Source: Rikenellaceae bacterium (GTDB lineage Bacteria > Bacteroidota > Bacteroidia > Bacteroidales > Rikenellaceae). Taken from it: 64,000 nt of DNA. The stretch is taken from the NCBI GenBank assembly GCA_902363575.1, contig CABJAJ010000002.1:124001-188000 (forward strand). Direction: 5' to 3'. The stretch's first letter is position 1, and each line of letters opens with the position of its first letter. The notes under the pieces are model-generated. The model was not told the origin of the DNA and ran no database searches. It worked only from the letters and a program-made list of their open reading frames with translations. The position numbers and the translations under genes were made by a program. This document shows, one piece after another, positions 1-8,950 of this stretch.

Positions 1-20
1 ATCTGAAATAACCGCCGCCC

Positions 21-590
21 ATGACACTCGACCGGTTTTTGCTGCATGCAGGGGCGGGCAAGCCCCTCGACACGGAGGACATCTTCCGCTTCATGGACGA
101 AATGAGCGAGCAGGCCCGACGCATCACCTTTGCGCTCAATAGCGCCTACCATACGCCCGACGAGGTGCGGGCCCTGCTCTCGCGGCTTTTCGGTTACGAG
201 GTCGATCCGACGCTGCGCGTATTCCCGCCCTTTTACACCGATTTCGGGAGGAACATCCGGATCGGCAAGGGGGTTTTTATCAATGCCTGCTGCCATTTTC
301 AGGATCACGGGGGCGTGACCCTGGGCGACGGCTGCCAGATCGGTCACAACGTGGTTTTCGCCACACTCGATCACGGACTGGCGCCCGAAGAGCGGCATAC
401 GACCTGCCCGGCGCCCATCGTGCTCGGGAAGAACGTGTGGGTGGGCGCAAATGCGACGATCCTGCGGGGCGTCACCATCGGCGACAACGCCGTCGTCGCG
501 GCGGGCGCGGTCGTCACGAAAGACATTCCGGCCGATACGGTCGCCGGCGGCGTACCTGCCAGGACGATTCGTAAAATCCGGACGCTATGA
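21..590 (+). CDS. Sugar O-acetyltransferase (maltose/galactoside acetyltransferase family)
   Basis: Probably transfers acetyl from acetyl-CoA to a hydroxyl of a free sugar or glycoside in the cytoplasm. The 189-residue protein has the N-terminal helical cap of the LacA/Maa/NodL group (residues 1-55) followed by left-handed beta-helix hexapeptide repeats (about 75-185). The catalytic His lies in ATLDHGL at residue 118, and the C-terminal GGVPARTIRKI motif is typical. Length matches the family (about 185-200). The ATG at 21 is the only good start; only 20 bases precede it, so operon context upstream is unseen. It is followed at once by a decayed lipoprotein gene, with no obvious functional partner. 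Family assignment is firm; the acceptor sugar is unknown. Confidence 0.9.
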   Translation: MTLDRFLLHAGAGKPLDTEDIFRFMDEMSEQARRITFALNSAYHTPDEVRALLSRLFGYEVDPTLRVFPPFYTDFGRNIRIGKGVFINACCHFQDHGGVTLGDGCQIGHNVVFATLDHGLAPEERHTTCPAPIVLGKNVWVGANATILRGVTIGDNAVVAAGAVVTKDIPADTVAGGVPARTIRKIRTL

Positions 591-840
591 TCCGCATGTT
601 TTTGACGATCTTCGCCGCGCTCTCCCTCTCTGTTTTCCCGGAGTTCACGGCCTGCAGTCCGGACGATGCTCCGTTTTCGGGCACGGAACGGCCGGATACG
701 CCGGGCGGCGGCGATCCCGGCAGCGGGGAAAAGGATGAACCGATGAACAGGAATTTTTAATAACAGTCGGTGGGACGACGTTCTCCGCCACGCTGGCGGA
801 GAACGAAACAGCCCGTGCTGGGTGCGGGCGATGTCGCGGT
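588..840 (+). pseudogene. Remnant of a lipoprotein with cyclophilin-like domain
   Basis: An ATG at 588 opens a 57-codon frame with a lipoprotein signal peptide (hydrophobic core, then FTACSPDD with lipobox Cys) and a Pro/Gly/Glu-rich linker, stopping near 760. Directly after it, in a shifted frame, are residues FLITVGGTTFSATLAENETA, which resemble the first strands of the cyclophilin-like fold of Bacteroidales lipoproteins. A third frame gives LGAGDVAVVF, resembling the last strand. The pattern is a gene with a frameshift and a large internal deletion. Bases about 841-985 up to the next gene hold nothing I recognise. The family call rests on memory of these linker-plus-domain proteins, so it is tentative. 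Confidence 0.4.
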
Positions 841-985
841 CGTCTTTCACCGGTAAGGCACAAAGCGGTTGCAGGGTGACGGTGCGGCTCCGTCGCTGCT
901 TTGCGTGGCAGCGGGTTGCTCTGTCGGCGGTGGGAGCGACGGTACGGGTGCATCACTCCGATCCGGAATCACATCGGACGGGAGT

Positions 986-1891
986 TCAATTCGTACTTTG
1001 TGGCTCGCGGCTGCGCGGCGGCACCAACGTCATCCCGACGGCCGCGAGAATCGCTGCGATGCCCGCGATGCCCCACGGGGTCAGCCGCTCGCCGAACAGT
1101 GCGATGCCGACCGCTACGGCAGTCAGCGGCTCCATTGCTCCGAACAGGGCGGTGAGCGTCGGCCCGATGGCGCGGATGGCCTTCACGAGCGTGAGGTTCG
1201 ACAGGGCCGTGGCCGGGAGCGCCAGTCCGAGAATCCAGAGCCACTCCCGTCCGCCCGTCGCCAGACGCATGCCGTCCGTACAAACGCCGCCGAGGATGAA
1301 CAGCAACGCACCGATCCCCATGACATAACAGGTCAGCACCGTCGAATCCAGTTCGGCGGCGCGGCTTTTCCGCATTCCGACGATGTAGGCCCCATAGGTG
1401 AAGATCGACACAGTTGCGGCTGTCATACCCGCGACGGCATTGCCCGTTCCCGGCCCCGTGTTGCCGGACGAGAGGAGCACGGTGCCGGCGACGGAGAGGG
1501 CGATTGCCGCCAGCACCCTCACCGAGCGTCGTTCGCCGAAGAACAGAATCATGGCGGCCGCCACAGCGAGCGGATACATGAAATGGATGATCGAGGCCGC
1601 GCCTGTCGCGATGTTCGCATAGGCGACGATCAGGCTGAACGACGTTGCGGCCCTCAGCAGGCTCAGCAGCCCGACCACGCCCCACATCCTGCGCGGAAGC
1701 AGGAAACGGCGGCCCGCCCACAGGCCGCAGCCGACCAGAAACAGGGTCGCGATGCCCCAGCGGTAGGCGAGCACCTCGAAGGAGGTGAACCCCTCCCCGA
1801 GCAGCAGCAGCGTGAAACAGGGGGAGAGACCGAACGATGCCGACGAGAGGAGGGCGTAAGCGATGCCTTTGATCCGGACGATGCGTTCCAT
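986..1891 (-). CDS. EamA/DMT-superfamily transporter
   Basis: Predicted inner-membrane carrier of the drug/metabolite transporter superfamily. The 301 residues form about ten hydrophobic helices in two homologous EamA halves (about 7-135 and 155-290). The substrate cannot be read from sequence; relatives export amino acids or metabolites. It is the last gene of a minus-strand set: HAD phosphatase, DUF486 protein and this gene, with 16 bases separating it from the DUF486 gene. Having two small DMT-type membrane proteins side by side suggests a shared promoter rather than a shared complex. Start is ATG with the expected short cytoplasmic N terminus. Confidence 0.88.
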   Translation of the reverse strand: MERIVRIKGIAYALLSSASFGLSPCFTLLLLGEGFTSFEVLAYRWGIATLFLVGCGLWAGRRFLLPRRMWGVVGLLSLLRAATSFSLIVAYANIATGAASIIHFMYPLAVAAAMILFFGERRSVRVLAAIALSVAGTVLLSSGNTGPGTGNAVAGMTAATVSIFTYGAYIVGMRKSRAAELDSTVLTCYVMGIGALLFILGGVCTDGMRLATGGREWLWILGLALPATALSNLTLVKAIRAIGPTLTALFGAMEPLTAVAVGIALFGERLTPWGIAGIAAILAAVGMTLVPPRSREPQSTN

Positions 1892-1907
1892 GGTTCCGGT
1901 CGCCGCG

Positions 1908-2273
1908 TTACTTGCGGAAGATGAAATAGACGGCGAGCACCAGGCAGAGGAAACCGGCCAGATGGTTCCAGCGCAGCGACTCCGAGCGCATGAAGGCCAG
2001 CATGAAAAGCGTAAAGACGCTGAGCGAGACGACCTCCTGGATCACTTTCAGCTCCCAGAGCGTGAAGGGGCCGCCGAACGAGAGGCTGCCGAGGCGGTTG
2101 GCCGGCACCTGGAAGCAGTATTCCAGCAGGGCGATACCCCAGCTCAGGAGCACGATGGCCGCCAGACCGAAGCGCTCGAGCTTCGAGCGGAAGGCGATGT
2201 GGCCGTACCACGCGAGCGTCATGAAGGCGTTGGAGCAGACGAGCAGCACGACGGTGGCGATTCCTCTCAGCAT
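1908..2273 (-). CDS. DUF486 (DMT-like) small membrane protein
   Basis: A 121-residue, four-helix membrane protein matching DUF486, a family placed in the DMT clan. Its function is not known. Seen in the sequence: alternating hydrophobic segments, the family-typical TLAWYGHI near residue 20, the middle ALLEYCFQVPANRLG and a C terminus ending VYFIFRK. The start at 2273 (MLRGIATV) is chosen because it overlaps the stop of the upstream HAD gene by 7 bases (ATGCTGA), a translational-coupling arrangement, and it gives the family length. A longer open frame upstream is only the shadow of the HAD gene. Confidence 0.88.
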   Translation of the reverse strand: MLRGIATVVLLVCSNAFMTLAWYGHIAFRSKLERFGLAAIVLLSWGIALLEYCFQVPANRLGSLSFGGPFTLWELKVIQEVVSLSVFTLFMLAFMRSESLRWNHLAGFLCLVLAVYFIFRK

Positions 2274-2926
2274 GACAACAACGTTTCGAGGTCGGTGAGT
2301 TCCGTGAAGTCCTTTATGATCCGGTCGGGGGCGCACGGTTCGAGCGCTGCGCGGTCGAGCGAGGTCACCAGCGCGACGACGCATCCGGCTCCGGCTCGGC
2401 GGGCGGATTCGATGCCCGCCGGCGCATCCTCGAAGACCAGACAGCGGGAGGGCGGCAGCCCCAGTGCGGCCGCGGCTTTCAGGTAGATTTCCGGGTCGGG
2501 CTTGCAGCGGCTCACCCGGTCGCCGCAGATGCAGGCATCGAAGCAGTCGGCGATGCCGCACGCCTCGAGCACGAAATCCACGTTGGCTTTCGGTCCCGAC
2601 GAGCCGACGGCGCAGCGCAGGCCGCGGGTACGCAGGGCGTGCAGCAGCTCCGTGAGCCCTGCCACGGGGCGGATTTCGGGTGCATAGATCGCGCGATATA
2701 TGGCCTCTTTCTCTTCGCCGAGCTGCTGCATCCCCTGCTCGCGGATCAGCTCAGGCGGCAGGATGCGGCGCATGATGTCGTCGTTGCCCATGCCGTAAGC
2801 TGTGGCGAGCTTGTCGCGCCAGCCGGTCACGCCGTGGCGCTCACAGAAAATTGCAAAAGCCCGGACGTGCGCCTGCGTGTTGTTTACCAGCACGCCGTCC
2901 ATATCGAAAAGGATTCCTTCCAGCAT
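2267..2926 (-). CDS. HAD-superfamily sugar phosphatase / beta-phosphoglucomutase-like
   Basis: Cytoplasmic haloacid-dehalogenase hydrolase of 219 residues, beta-phosphoglucomutase subgroup. Motif I is FDMDGVLV with nucleophile Asp8 and acid/base Asp10. A helical cap follows (about 18-85), then motif II SSG, motif III Lys in CKPDPEIY, and motif IV FEDAPAGIESA. It likely dephosphorylates or isomerises a sugar phosphate; the substrate is not readable. Start 2926 (MLEGILFD) places motif I at the N terminus as in the family; the longer open frame upstream lacks family similarity. It leads a three-gene operon with DUF486 and EamA and has a promoter just upstream. Confidence 0.88.
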   Translation of the reverse strand: MLEGILFDMDGVLVNNTQAHVRAFAIFCERHGVTGWRDKLATAYGMGNDDIMRRILPPELIREQGMQQLGEEKEAIYRAIYAPEIRPVAGLTELLHALRTRGLRCAVGSSGPKANVDFVLEACGIADCFDACICGDRVSRCKPDPEIYLKAAAALGLPPSRCLVFEDAPAGIESARRAGAGCVVALVTSLDRAALEPCAPDRIIKDFTELTDLETLLSC

Positions 2927-2943
2927 CGGGTCGTAAATTTTGG

Positions 2944-2953
2944 TGCAAATGTA
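2944..2953 (-). promoter_or_regulatory. Bacteroidetes -7 box for the HAD/DUF486/EamA operon
   Basis: On the minus strand the sequence reads TACATTTGCA, matching the Bacteroidetes -7 consensus TAnnTTTG, about 20 bases upstream of the HAD start. No clear -33 TTTG is seen. The rest of the 2927-3179 interval holds nothing further that I recognise. Confidence 0.55.
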
Positions 2954-3179
2954 ATGAATTTTCCCCTTTGCACGTCCGTCCGTAGGGGAAATCGGCATCC
3001 CATCCCACATGCGAAAGCAACCGTGGGCCCCTTCCCGGTTTTCGGTCGGGCTGCTTACGGGCATAGGAACCGCAACACACCGCCGCCGGGCTATACCGCC
3101 TCGCACGCGGCCAATACCTCTCGGGATAGGAACGGCATCGTGTCGTGATCCGCACCCGGAACCGGCGTGCCGCTTGCGC

Positions 3180-5663
3180 TCAGAATTTGAAGTCGAGGCT
3201 GAAATTGACGGCGAAATCCTGAATGTCCTGTCCGGGCCTGCGGCTGCGGTGCGTGAGCCGCCAGATGCAATCGACGCGCAGCAGGCGGAAGATGTTTTCC
3301 ACGCCGAATCCCATCTCCATGTAGGGATGACGGACGGAGCTCATGCCGGGCGGAAAGAGCAGGAAAGCCCGCGAGTCGGGCAGGCTGCCGTTGTTGCGGT
3401 CGGACAGGGTGCCGTAAACGCCTTTGAAGACCAACACTTCGCGCCAGTTGAGCTTCCGGATGAGCGGGATTTTCCCCAGCAGGAAACCATTGAAATGGTG
3501 TTCGTAGAAGAGCGCTACCCAGGTATCCGAAGCGAACTCGTAGAAATTCATGCACGAAAAGGCGTATTGGTCGTAAAAATAGGTGCCGTTGCCTTCGTGG
3601 AGCTTCAGCAGCAGGTAGGGCACCTTGCCCAAGATGTGTCCGCCCTCCACGGTGATGCGGGAATAGCCGATCGGCGGGAGGCTCAGCCGGTAGCTCAGGC
3701 GGCCTTCCAGCCGTCCGTATTCGTAGCTGTTGCGGGTGATTCCTTTCAGTCCGCCCATGAAACCGACGGTCAGCACGGGGTATTTGGTGCTCAGGTAATC
3801 CTTGTCGAACGGCAGGCGGAGCACCGTTTCGTCCCACGAAAGACGCAGGCCGACGCCCAGTGCGAAGTTGTCCACTGCCCTTACCGCCTGCCCGTCGGGA
3901 CGGAACATGGGCACATAGCGGTTGGGGAGCATGTGCTGTACGCGGGCCGTGAGGTAGCCGCTCCTGCCGTGCCGCCACTCGTGTTCGTACATGGCTCCGG
4001 CTTCGTCGATCATACTTAGTTTCTGGGTATTCCCACGCGAAAGAATCGAACTGAGGATGTTGTTTTCGGCAAGGGCGTTATGCCCCGCGCCCAACTGAAC
4101 CACATCGTGCTTGTAACCCAGCGTGAGCTTGCGCGTGAGCTGACGCCGTAGCATCAGTTCGAGGGTGCCTCCGCCTTTGAAACGTTCGTCCCGGGTGCCG
4201 TAGGCCGCATAGCCCGAAAGCCGCACGCGGCGGCTGAGTTCCTTGGTCGTGCGGGCCCCCAACTGGAGCCGCACGCCCTCCAGCCGGTTGAAGCTGAGCA
4301 GCTTGAAATAGGGGCCGATGCCGACGTAACGGGTGTTGTAATAGCCTCCGACCACGGTGTTGATGATCGTGTAAATGTTGCGGTAGAGGGGTACGCGCTT
4401 GACCGAATCGACCATCGAATAGACGGCCCGCTCTTTATCGCTCAGGGGATAGGGGCGCAGGGAGTCCCAAAGCCGTTCGTCGGGCTCGCCGACGGCTTCG
4501 TCGATGACCACGTTGTTGTCCAGCGCGAGCACTTCGCGCGGGAGGGGTTCGCCGATGCGCACGTCGGAGTAGGTCACTTCGCGGCTGCCGAGGAAGGAGA
4601 CGATCTTCGACGAGTCCGATTTGGTGATCGAAAAGTCGGCCACCATCCGTTCACGGCGGGGAAACCATACGCTGTCGCCGAGCCGATCGTTGTCGCATTC
4701 GAGCGTCAGGTGGCGCAGCCAATTGACGTTCACTCCGCGGGCCATGGCGACCCGGGCCGAACGCAGGGCATAGGTCGCCGAGTCGATATTGACCTCGCCA
4801 TCCAACACAGGGGTCGAAACTCCTTTGGGATGGAAGCGGATTTTGTAGGTTTTGCGCCCATCGACCTGCATGCTGTCCACCAGGTAGTAGTCGTAAAAGG
4901 TCAGTCCCGCATTGGAAAGCGGGCTTGCGAAGGAGATCTTGAAAAGTTCGACATAGTTGTCGTAGAGACTGAAATCGGCGTGGAGATGGCCTGTGAACTG
5001 GGCGATCGCCGAGTTGTCATCTACGCCCGAAATCCGGCTCGCCCGGATGATTTCGCGCTGCAGGGCGGGCGAGCGGCGGTAGTGGAAGTCCGCGGCCGCC
5101 TCCGAGATCATCACCGGCAGGTAGCTCTGCCCCGTGACGGCCGAAGTGTCGAGGTGCTCGAAGACGAATCCGAAATTTTTCTGGAGCTTCCTGTTGCGGA
5201 AGCGGGGTTTGATGTTGGCCAGGTCGAGCTCCATTTTGGTGTAGGTGCGGCAGGCGTATGTATCCAGATGGCGCGGGTCGTTGCGCTCCTTTTCCCGGAT
5301 GACGCCCCTCAGAATCGGATGCGCCGGGTTGGCTCCGGGCCGCACCACCACGGCGTCGATGTCGAATTCGACCGGTTGGAGCACGAAGTCGATCTGGTTG
5401 AAAGCGCCTGTGCGCACCGGTGTCTGCTGCGTCTGGTAGCCGATCAGCCGGGCCTCCAGCACAGCGACCGTATCCCGCGTTTCGAGCGAATAGATCCCCT
5501 CGTAATCCGTCGTGACGCCTGTGGTCGTCCCGGGAAAAACGACGCTTACCAGGGCGACGGGTTCGCCCGTCGAGGCATCGGTCACCCGCCCCCGCACCCG
5601 CGTGGTCTGTGCTGCCGCTGTCATGGCGAGCGTCATCAAGGCGACGACGAGTATGTATTTCAT
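3180..5663 (-). CDS. DUF5686 outer-membrane protein with carboxypeptidase-like regulatory domain
   Basis: Large exported protein of the Bacteroidetes DUF5686 family (827 residues from this start; relatives are about 800-850). The order is a signal peptide (residues 1-19, MKYILVVALMTLAMTAAAQ), a CarboxypepD_reg-like beta-sandwich (about 22-110), then the long DUF5686 region predicted as an outer-membrane beta barrel, ending in Phe (LDFKF) as barrel proteins do. Role unknown; such proteins are often near-essential surface or envelope factors. The ATG at 5663 is preferred over one nine codons earlier because it starts directly with the signal peptide. Transcribed divergently from ybaK and monocistronic as far as seen. 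Confidence 0.85.
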   Translation of the reverse strand: MKYILVVALMTLAMTAAAQTTRVRGRVTDASTGEPVALVSVVFPGTTTGVTTDYEGIYSLETRDTVAVLEARLIGYQTQQTPVRTGAFNQIDFVLQPVEFDIDAVVVRPGANPAHPILRGVIREKERNDPRHLDTYACRTYTKMELDLANIKPRFRNRKLQKNFGFVFEHLDTSAVTGQSYLPVMISEAAADFHYRRSPALQREIIRASRISGVDDNSAIAQFTGHLHADFSLYDNYVELFKISFASPLSNAGLTFYDYYLVDSMQVDGRKTYKIRFHPKGVSTPVLDGEVNIDSATYALRSARVAMARGVNVNWLRHLTLECDNDRLGDSVWFPRRERMVADFSITKSDSSKIVSFLGSREVTYSDVRIGEPLPREVLALDNNVVIDEAVGEPDERLWDSLRPYPLSDKERAVYSMVDSVKRVPLYRNIYTIINTVVGGYYNTRYVGIGPYFKLLSFNRLEGVRLQLGARTTKELSRRVRLSGYAAYGTRDERFKGGGTLELMLRRQLTRKLTLGYKHDVVQLGAGHNALAENNILSSILSRGNTQKLSMIDEAGAMYEHEWRHGRSGYLTARVQHMLPNRYVPMFRPDGQAVRAVDNFALGVGLRLSWDETVLRLPFDKDYLSTKYPVLTVGFMGGLKGITRNSYEYGRLEGRLSYRLSLPPIGYSRITVEGGHILGKVPYLLLKLHEGNGTYFYDQYAFSCMNFYEFASDTWVALFYEHHFNGFLLGKIPLIRKLNWREVLVFKGVYGTLSDRNNGSLPDSRAFLLFPPGMSSVRHPYMEMGFGVENIFRLLRVDCIWRLTHRSRRPGQDIQDFAVNFSLDFKF

Positions 5664-5687
5664 CCGAACCACAGAGCCGCTCTCTTG

Positions 5688-5724
5688 CAAAAATCACCCT
5701 ATTTCGACAAAAATAGGCAAAAAC
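5688..5724 (-). promoter_or_regulatory. Candidate promoter of the DUF5686 gene
   Basis: Minus strand: a TTTTTG element (5718-5724) lies 21 bases upstream of TGATTTTTG (5688-5696), close to the Bacteroidetes -33/-7 arrangement. The -7 element has TG instead of TA, so this is a moderate call. Confidence 0.45.
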
Positions 5725-5756
5725 CGGGACAGGTCATCCCTTTGCGGGAAATTTCA

Positions 5757-5767
5757 TACATTTGTAC
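5757..5767 (+). promoter_or_regulatory. Bacteroidetes -7 box for ybaK
   Basis: TACATTTG on the plus strand, about 15-25 bases before the ybaK start, matches the TAnnTTTG consensus. The -33 element is not clear. Confidence 0.5.
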
Positions 5768-5781
5768 CGTAATTCCGGACA

Positions 5782-6273
5782 ATGGGACAGAACAGGATCG
5801 ACAAGACCAATGCGGCGCGTCTGCTCGAGCGGGCGGGAATCCGTTACGAGCTGATTCCCTACCGTGTCGGCAAGGAGCATCTGTCGGCCGCCCAGGTGGC
5901 CGGGCAGTTGGGTGAACCCGTCGGGCGGGTTTTCAAGACCCTTGTGCTGCGGGGCGACCGTACAGGCTTTTTCGTCTGCGTCGTACCCGGCGACCACGAG
6001 GTCGATCTCAAGGCGGCGGCCCGTGTCTCGGGCAACAAAAAGGCCGACCTGATTCCAGTGAAGGAGCTTTTGCCGGTCACGGGTTACATACGGGGCGGTT
6101 GTTCGCCCGTGGGCATGAAACGCGCTTTCCCGACGTACATCCACCTTTCGGCCCGCGAGTACGACACCGTTTTCATCAGCGCCGGGGTGCGGGGGCTTCA
6201 GCTCCGTATTTCGCCCGACGATCTGGCGGGCTTCGTCGGAGCGACTTTCGCAGCGGTCAGCGGCAAGCCCTGA
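5782..6273 (+). CDS. ybaK: Cys-tRNA(Pro)/Cys-tRNA(Cys) deacylase YbaK
   Basis: Trans-editing enzyme that hydrolyses Cys mischarged on tRNA-Pro after ProRS error. The 163 residues cover the whole YbaK/EbsC fold. Family hallmarks are VFKTLVLRG, CVVPGDHEVDLKAAA, the invariant Lys region SGNKKADL, and GGCSPVGMKRAFPTYI near residue 105-120, where the Gly-Cys-Ser-Pro-Gly motif forms the active site. Start ATG 5782 gives family length. It stands alone between the divergent DUF5686 gene and the convergent glycan locus. Confidence 0.93.
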   Translation: MGQNRIDKTNAARLLERAGIRYELIPYRVGKEHLSAAQVAGQLGEPVGRVFKTLVLRGDRTGFFVCVVPGDHEVDLKAAARVSGNKKADLIPVKELLPVTGYIRGGCSPVGMKRAFPTYIHLSAREYDTVFISAGVRGLQLRISPDDLAGFVGATFAAVSGKP

Positions 6274-6383
6274 CCCTTCTCGGCCCCCGCGTCCGGCTGT
6301 CCGAACATTTGTTCCCGCCCGCCTGTCCGACGGATACGTCTCCCCGTTGCCGACCGGATATGTTAAGCTCACCTTCGGGCACG

Positions 6384-6411
6384 AAAAAGCCCGGCAAGCA
6401 GGTTGCCGGGC
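6384..6411 (-). terminator. Rho-independent terminator of the glycan locus
   Basis: Minus strand: perfect 9-bp stem GCCCGGCAA/TTGCCGGGC with a 5-base loop, followed by TTTTT. It lies about 50 bases after the rfbB stop and closes the whole minus-strand polysaccharide locus. It may also block ybaK read-through from the other side. Confidence 0.9.
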
Positions 6412-6457
6412 CGCCGGATCGGACAAGGCCCATCCGTCTGTCGTGCGCCGCCGGGCG

Positions 6458-7519
6458 CTATCTGTTTGCGTACATCCTTTCGTAATAGCCTTCGTAATCG
6501 CCGGAGGTGATCTCGTCCATCCACGCCTGGTTTTCCAGGTACCATTTCACCGTCTTCTCGATCCCCTCTTCAAACTGGAGCGACGGCTCCCAGCCCAATT
6601 CGTCCTTGAGTTTGCGCGAGTCGATGGCATAGCGCAGGTCATGGCCCGCACGGTCGGTCACATAGGTAATCAACCCGTCGGATGCCCCCTCCTCGCGGCC
6701 TAGCAGCCGATCGACGGTGCGCACCAACACCCGGATGAGGTCGATATTGCGCCATTCGTTGAACCCTCCGATGTTGTAGGTCTCGCCCGTGCGTCCCTCG
6801 TGGAAAACCAGATCCAGGGCCCGTGCGTGATCTTCGACATAGAGCCAGTCGCGGACGTTTTCGCCCTTCCCGTACACCGGCAGCGGCCGTCCGTGTCGAA
6901 TGTTGTTGATGAACAGCGGAATGAGCTTTTCCGGAAACTGGTAGGGCCCGTAGTTGTTCGAGCAGTTGGTCACCACGGTCGGCAGGCCATACGTGTCGTG
7001 GAACGCCCGCACGAAGTGATCCGACGAAGCTTTCGACGCCGAGTAGGGGGAGTGGGGATCGTAGCGGGTCCGTTCGGTGAAGAGCGTTCCGTCGAAGCCG
7101 AGTGCCCCGTACACCTCGTCGGTCGAGACGTGATGGAACCGCTTGCCTTCCCATGCGCCGTTCCATGCCTCGTGTGCGGCTTCCAGCAGGGCCAGCGTGC
7201 CCATGACGTTGGTGCGGGCGAACGTGAGGGGATCGTGGATCGAACGGTCTACATGGCTTTCGGCCGCCAGGTGGATCACTCCGTCGATCGCATGGCGGGC
7301 GAACAGGTCGCGGAGCAGTTCCCGATCGCAGATGTCGCCCTTGACGAAGCGGTAATTGGGCCGGTTCTCGACCTCTTTCAGGTTGGCGAGGTTGCCCGCA
7401 TAGGTCAGCTTGTCGAGGTTCACGACCAGGTAGTCGGGATAGGCGTTCACCAGCCGGCGCACCACGTGCGAGCCGATGAAACCGGCGCCGCCGGTAACGA
7501 GGATGTTGCGTTTCATCAT
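6458..7519 (-). CDS. rfbB: dTDP-glucose 4,6-dehydratase
   Basis: Second step of dTDP-L-rhamnose synthesis: dTDP-glucose to dTDP-4-keto-6-deoxyglucose, NAD+-dependent, cytoplasmic. The 353-residue extended SDR has the Rossmann motif GGAGFIGS (residues 10-17), the STDEVYG catalytic segment and the YSASKAS active-site Tyr/Lys pair, plus [17 protein letters not shown] typical of RmlB. Length is usual. It is the last gene of the locus; its ATG overlaps the rfbD stop by 4 bases, and a terminator follows. The function call is secure. Confidence 0.96.
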   Translation of the reverse strand: MMKRNILVTGGAGFIGSHVVRRLVNAYPDYLVVNLDKLTYAGNLANLKEVENRPNYRFVKGDICDRELLRDLFARHAIDGVIHLAAESHVDRSIHDPLTFARTNVMGTLALLEAAHEAWNGAWEGKRFHHVSTDEVYGALGFDGTLFTERTRYDPHSPYSASKASSDHFVRAFHDTYGLPTVVTNCSNNYGPYQFPEKLIPLFINNIRHGRPLPVYGKGENVRDWLYVEDHARALDLVFHEGRTGETYNIGGFNEWRNIDLIRVLVRTVDRLLGREEGASDGLITYVTDRAGHDLRYAIDSRKLKDELGWEPSLQFEEGIEKTVKWYLENQAWMDEITSGDYEGYYERMYANR

Positions 7520-8385
7520 TTTTGCGGTTTCAGCCGTTCGAGGCAGTCGGCGAGCGCATCCCGCCAGTGGGGAATCCGGAGCCCGAACGTATCTTTGATT
7601 TTGGTTTTGTCCAGCACCGAATAACGGGGACGCTGCACCCCGGTAGGGAACTCGTCGGTGTGGCAGGGGAGCACGCGGCAGGCGTCGTGTCCGGCCAGCC
7701 GCGCGATTTCATGGGCGAAGTCGTACCACGAGCAGACCCCTTCGTTCGAGAAGTGGTAAAGCCCCCCGTGCATCCGATCCTCCCCGCGTGCGAGGATGCC
7801 GGTGACGGCCCCGGCGAGGTCGGCGGCATAGGTCGGCGTTCCGACCTGGTCGAAGACCACCCGCACCTCGGGCCGTTCGGCCGTCAGTCGGAGCATGGTT
7901 TTGCAGAAGTTTTTGCCGAATGGCGAATAGAGCCAGGCCGTGCGCAGGATCAGGTGGCGGCAGCCTGAGGCGAGCACTTCGCGTTCGCCTGCGAGCTTGG
8001 TACGTCCGTACACCCCGAGCGGGGCGGTGGCGTCCTGCTCGCGGTAGGGCACGTTGCCGCTGCCGTCGAAAACGTAGTCGGTGGAGATATGGACGAGTGT
8101 CGCATCGCAGCGTGCAGCGGCGGCGGCGAGGTTGGCCGCAGCCGTGCGGTTGATCCGTTCCGCCGTTTCGGGCTCCTGTTCGGCCCGCTCCACGTCGGTG
8201 TAGGCCGCGCAATTGACGATCGCCCCGATATGCGCTGTTTCTACCGCTCGCATGACGGCCCGGGCGTCGGTGATGTCGAGTTCCTCCACGTCGGTGAACA
8301 GGTAGCGGTCCTGCGCCTGTTCCGCCGCGAGCCGCATTTCCCGCCCGAGCTGTCCTCCGGCTCCGGTGACCAGGATATTACGCAT
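7516..8385 (-). CDS. rfbD: dTDP-4-dehydrorhamnose reductase
   Basis: Final NAD(P)H-dependent reduction giving dTDP-L-rhamnose. 289 residues; Rossmann [10 protein letters not shown] at the N terminus, catalytic YGRTKLAGE (YxxxK), [10 protein letters not shown] and the C-terminal [11 protein letters not shown] typical of RmlD. Start 8385 (MRNILVTG) is chosen because it begins at the first Rossmann strand and overlaps the rfbC stop by 8 bases; the longer open frame runs into rfbC out of frame. Its stop overlaps the rfbB start by 4 bases. Confidence 0.95.
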   Translation of the reverse strand: MRNILVTGAGGQLGREMRLAAEQAQDRYLFTDVEELDITDARAVMRAVETAHIGAIVNCAAYTDVERAEQEPETAERINRTAAANLAAAAARCDATLVHISTDYVFDGSGNVPYREQDATAPLGVYGRTKLAGEREVLASGCRHLILRTAWLYSPFGKNFCKTMLRLTAERPEVRVVFDQVGTPTYAADLAGAVTGILARGEDRMHGGLYHFSNEGVCSWYDFAHEIARLAGHDACRVLPCHTDEFPTGVQRPRYSVLDKTKIKDTFGLRIPHWRDALADCLERLKPQK

Positions 8386-8950
8386 AATAGTCGGTTTGAT
8401 AGTCGAACAGTTCGTCGGCATCGGCCAGCCGGGGGTGATGGCTGTCTTTCGGCGACAGAAGCACCTCGGCGGGCGGGATGCGCCAGTCGATTCCGAGTGC
8501 GGGGTCGTCCCACGCGATGGCGCCCTCGGCGTCGGGGGCGTAATAGTTGTCGCACTTGTACTGGAAGAGCGCAACGGGGCTCAGTACCGCAAAGCCGTGT
8601 GCGAAGCCGCGCGGGACGAAGAGCTGACGTTTGTTCTGCGCCGTCAGCTCCACGGCCACGTGGCGGCCGAAAGTGGGTGAGCCGCGGCGGATATCGACCG
8701 CCACGTCCAGCACCGACCCTTCGACTACCCGCACCAGTTTCGACTGTGCGTGCGGCCCCCGTTGGAAGTGCAGCCCCCGGATCACGCCGTAGCGCGACCG
8801 GGATTCGTTGTCCTGTACGAAATCGACCGGGCGGACCAGCTTGTTGAAGCGGCTTCGGGAGTAGCTTTCGAAGAAGTAGCCCCGGTCGTCCCCGTGTACG
8901 TCGGGTTCGAGGATCACCACCCCGTCGAGTTGTGTCGTTCGCAGATTCAT
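8378..8950 (-). CDS. rfbC: dTDP-4-dehydrorhamnose 3,5-epimerase
   Basis: Third step of dTDP-rhamnose synthesis, a cupin-fold epimerase of 190 residues. Family motifs are [12 protein letters not shown], the catalytic His in [18 protein letters not shown] and the Tyr-containing FQYKCDNYY. Start 8950 gives the standard length and overlaps the rfbA stop by 4 bases. The order rfbA-rfbC-rfbD-rfbB with overlapping ends indicates one tightly coupled block. Confidence 0.95.
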   Translation of the reverse strand: MNLRTTQLDGVVILEPDVHGDDRGYFFESYSRSRFNKLVRPVDFVQDNESRSRYGVIRGLHFQRGPHAQSKLVRVVEGSVLDVAVDIRRGSPTFGRHVAVELTAQNKRQLFVPRGFAHGFAVLSPVALFQYKCDNYYAPDAEGAIAWDDPALGIDWRIPPAEVLLSPKDSHHPRLADADELFDYQTDYYA

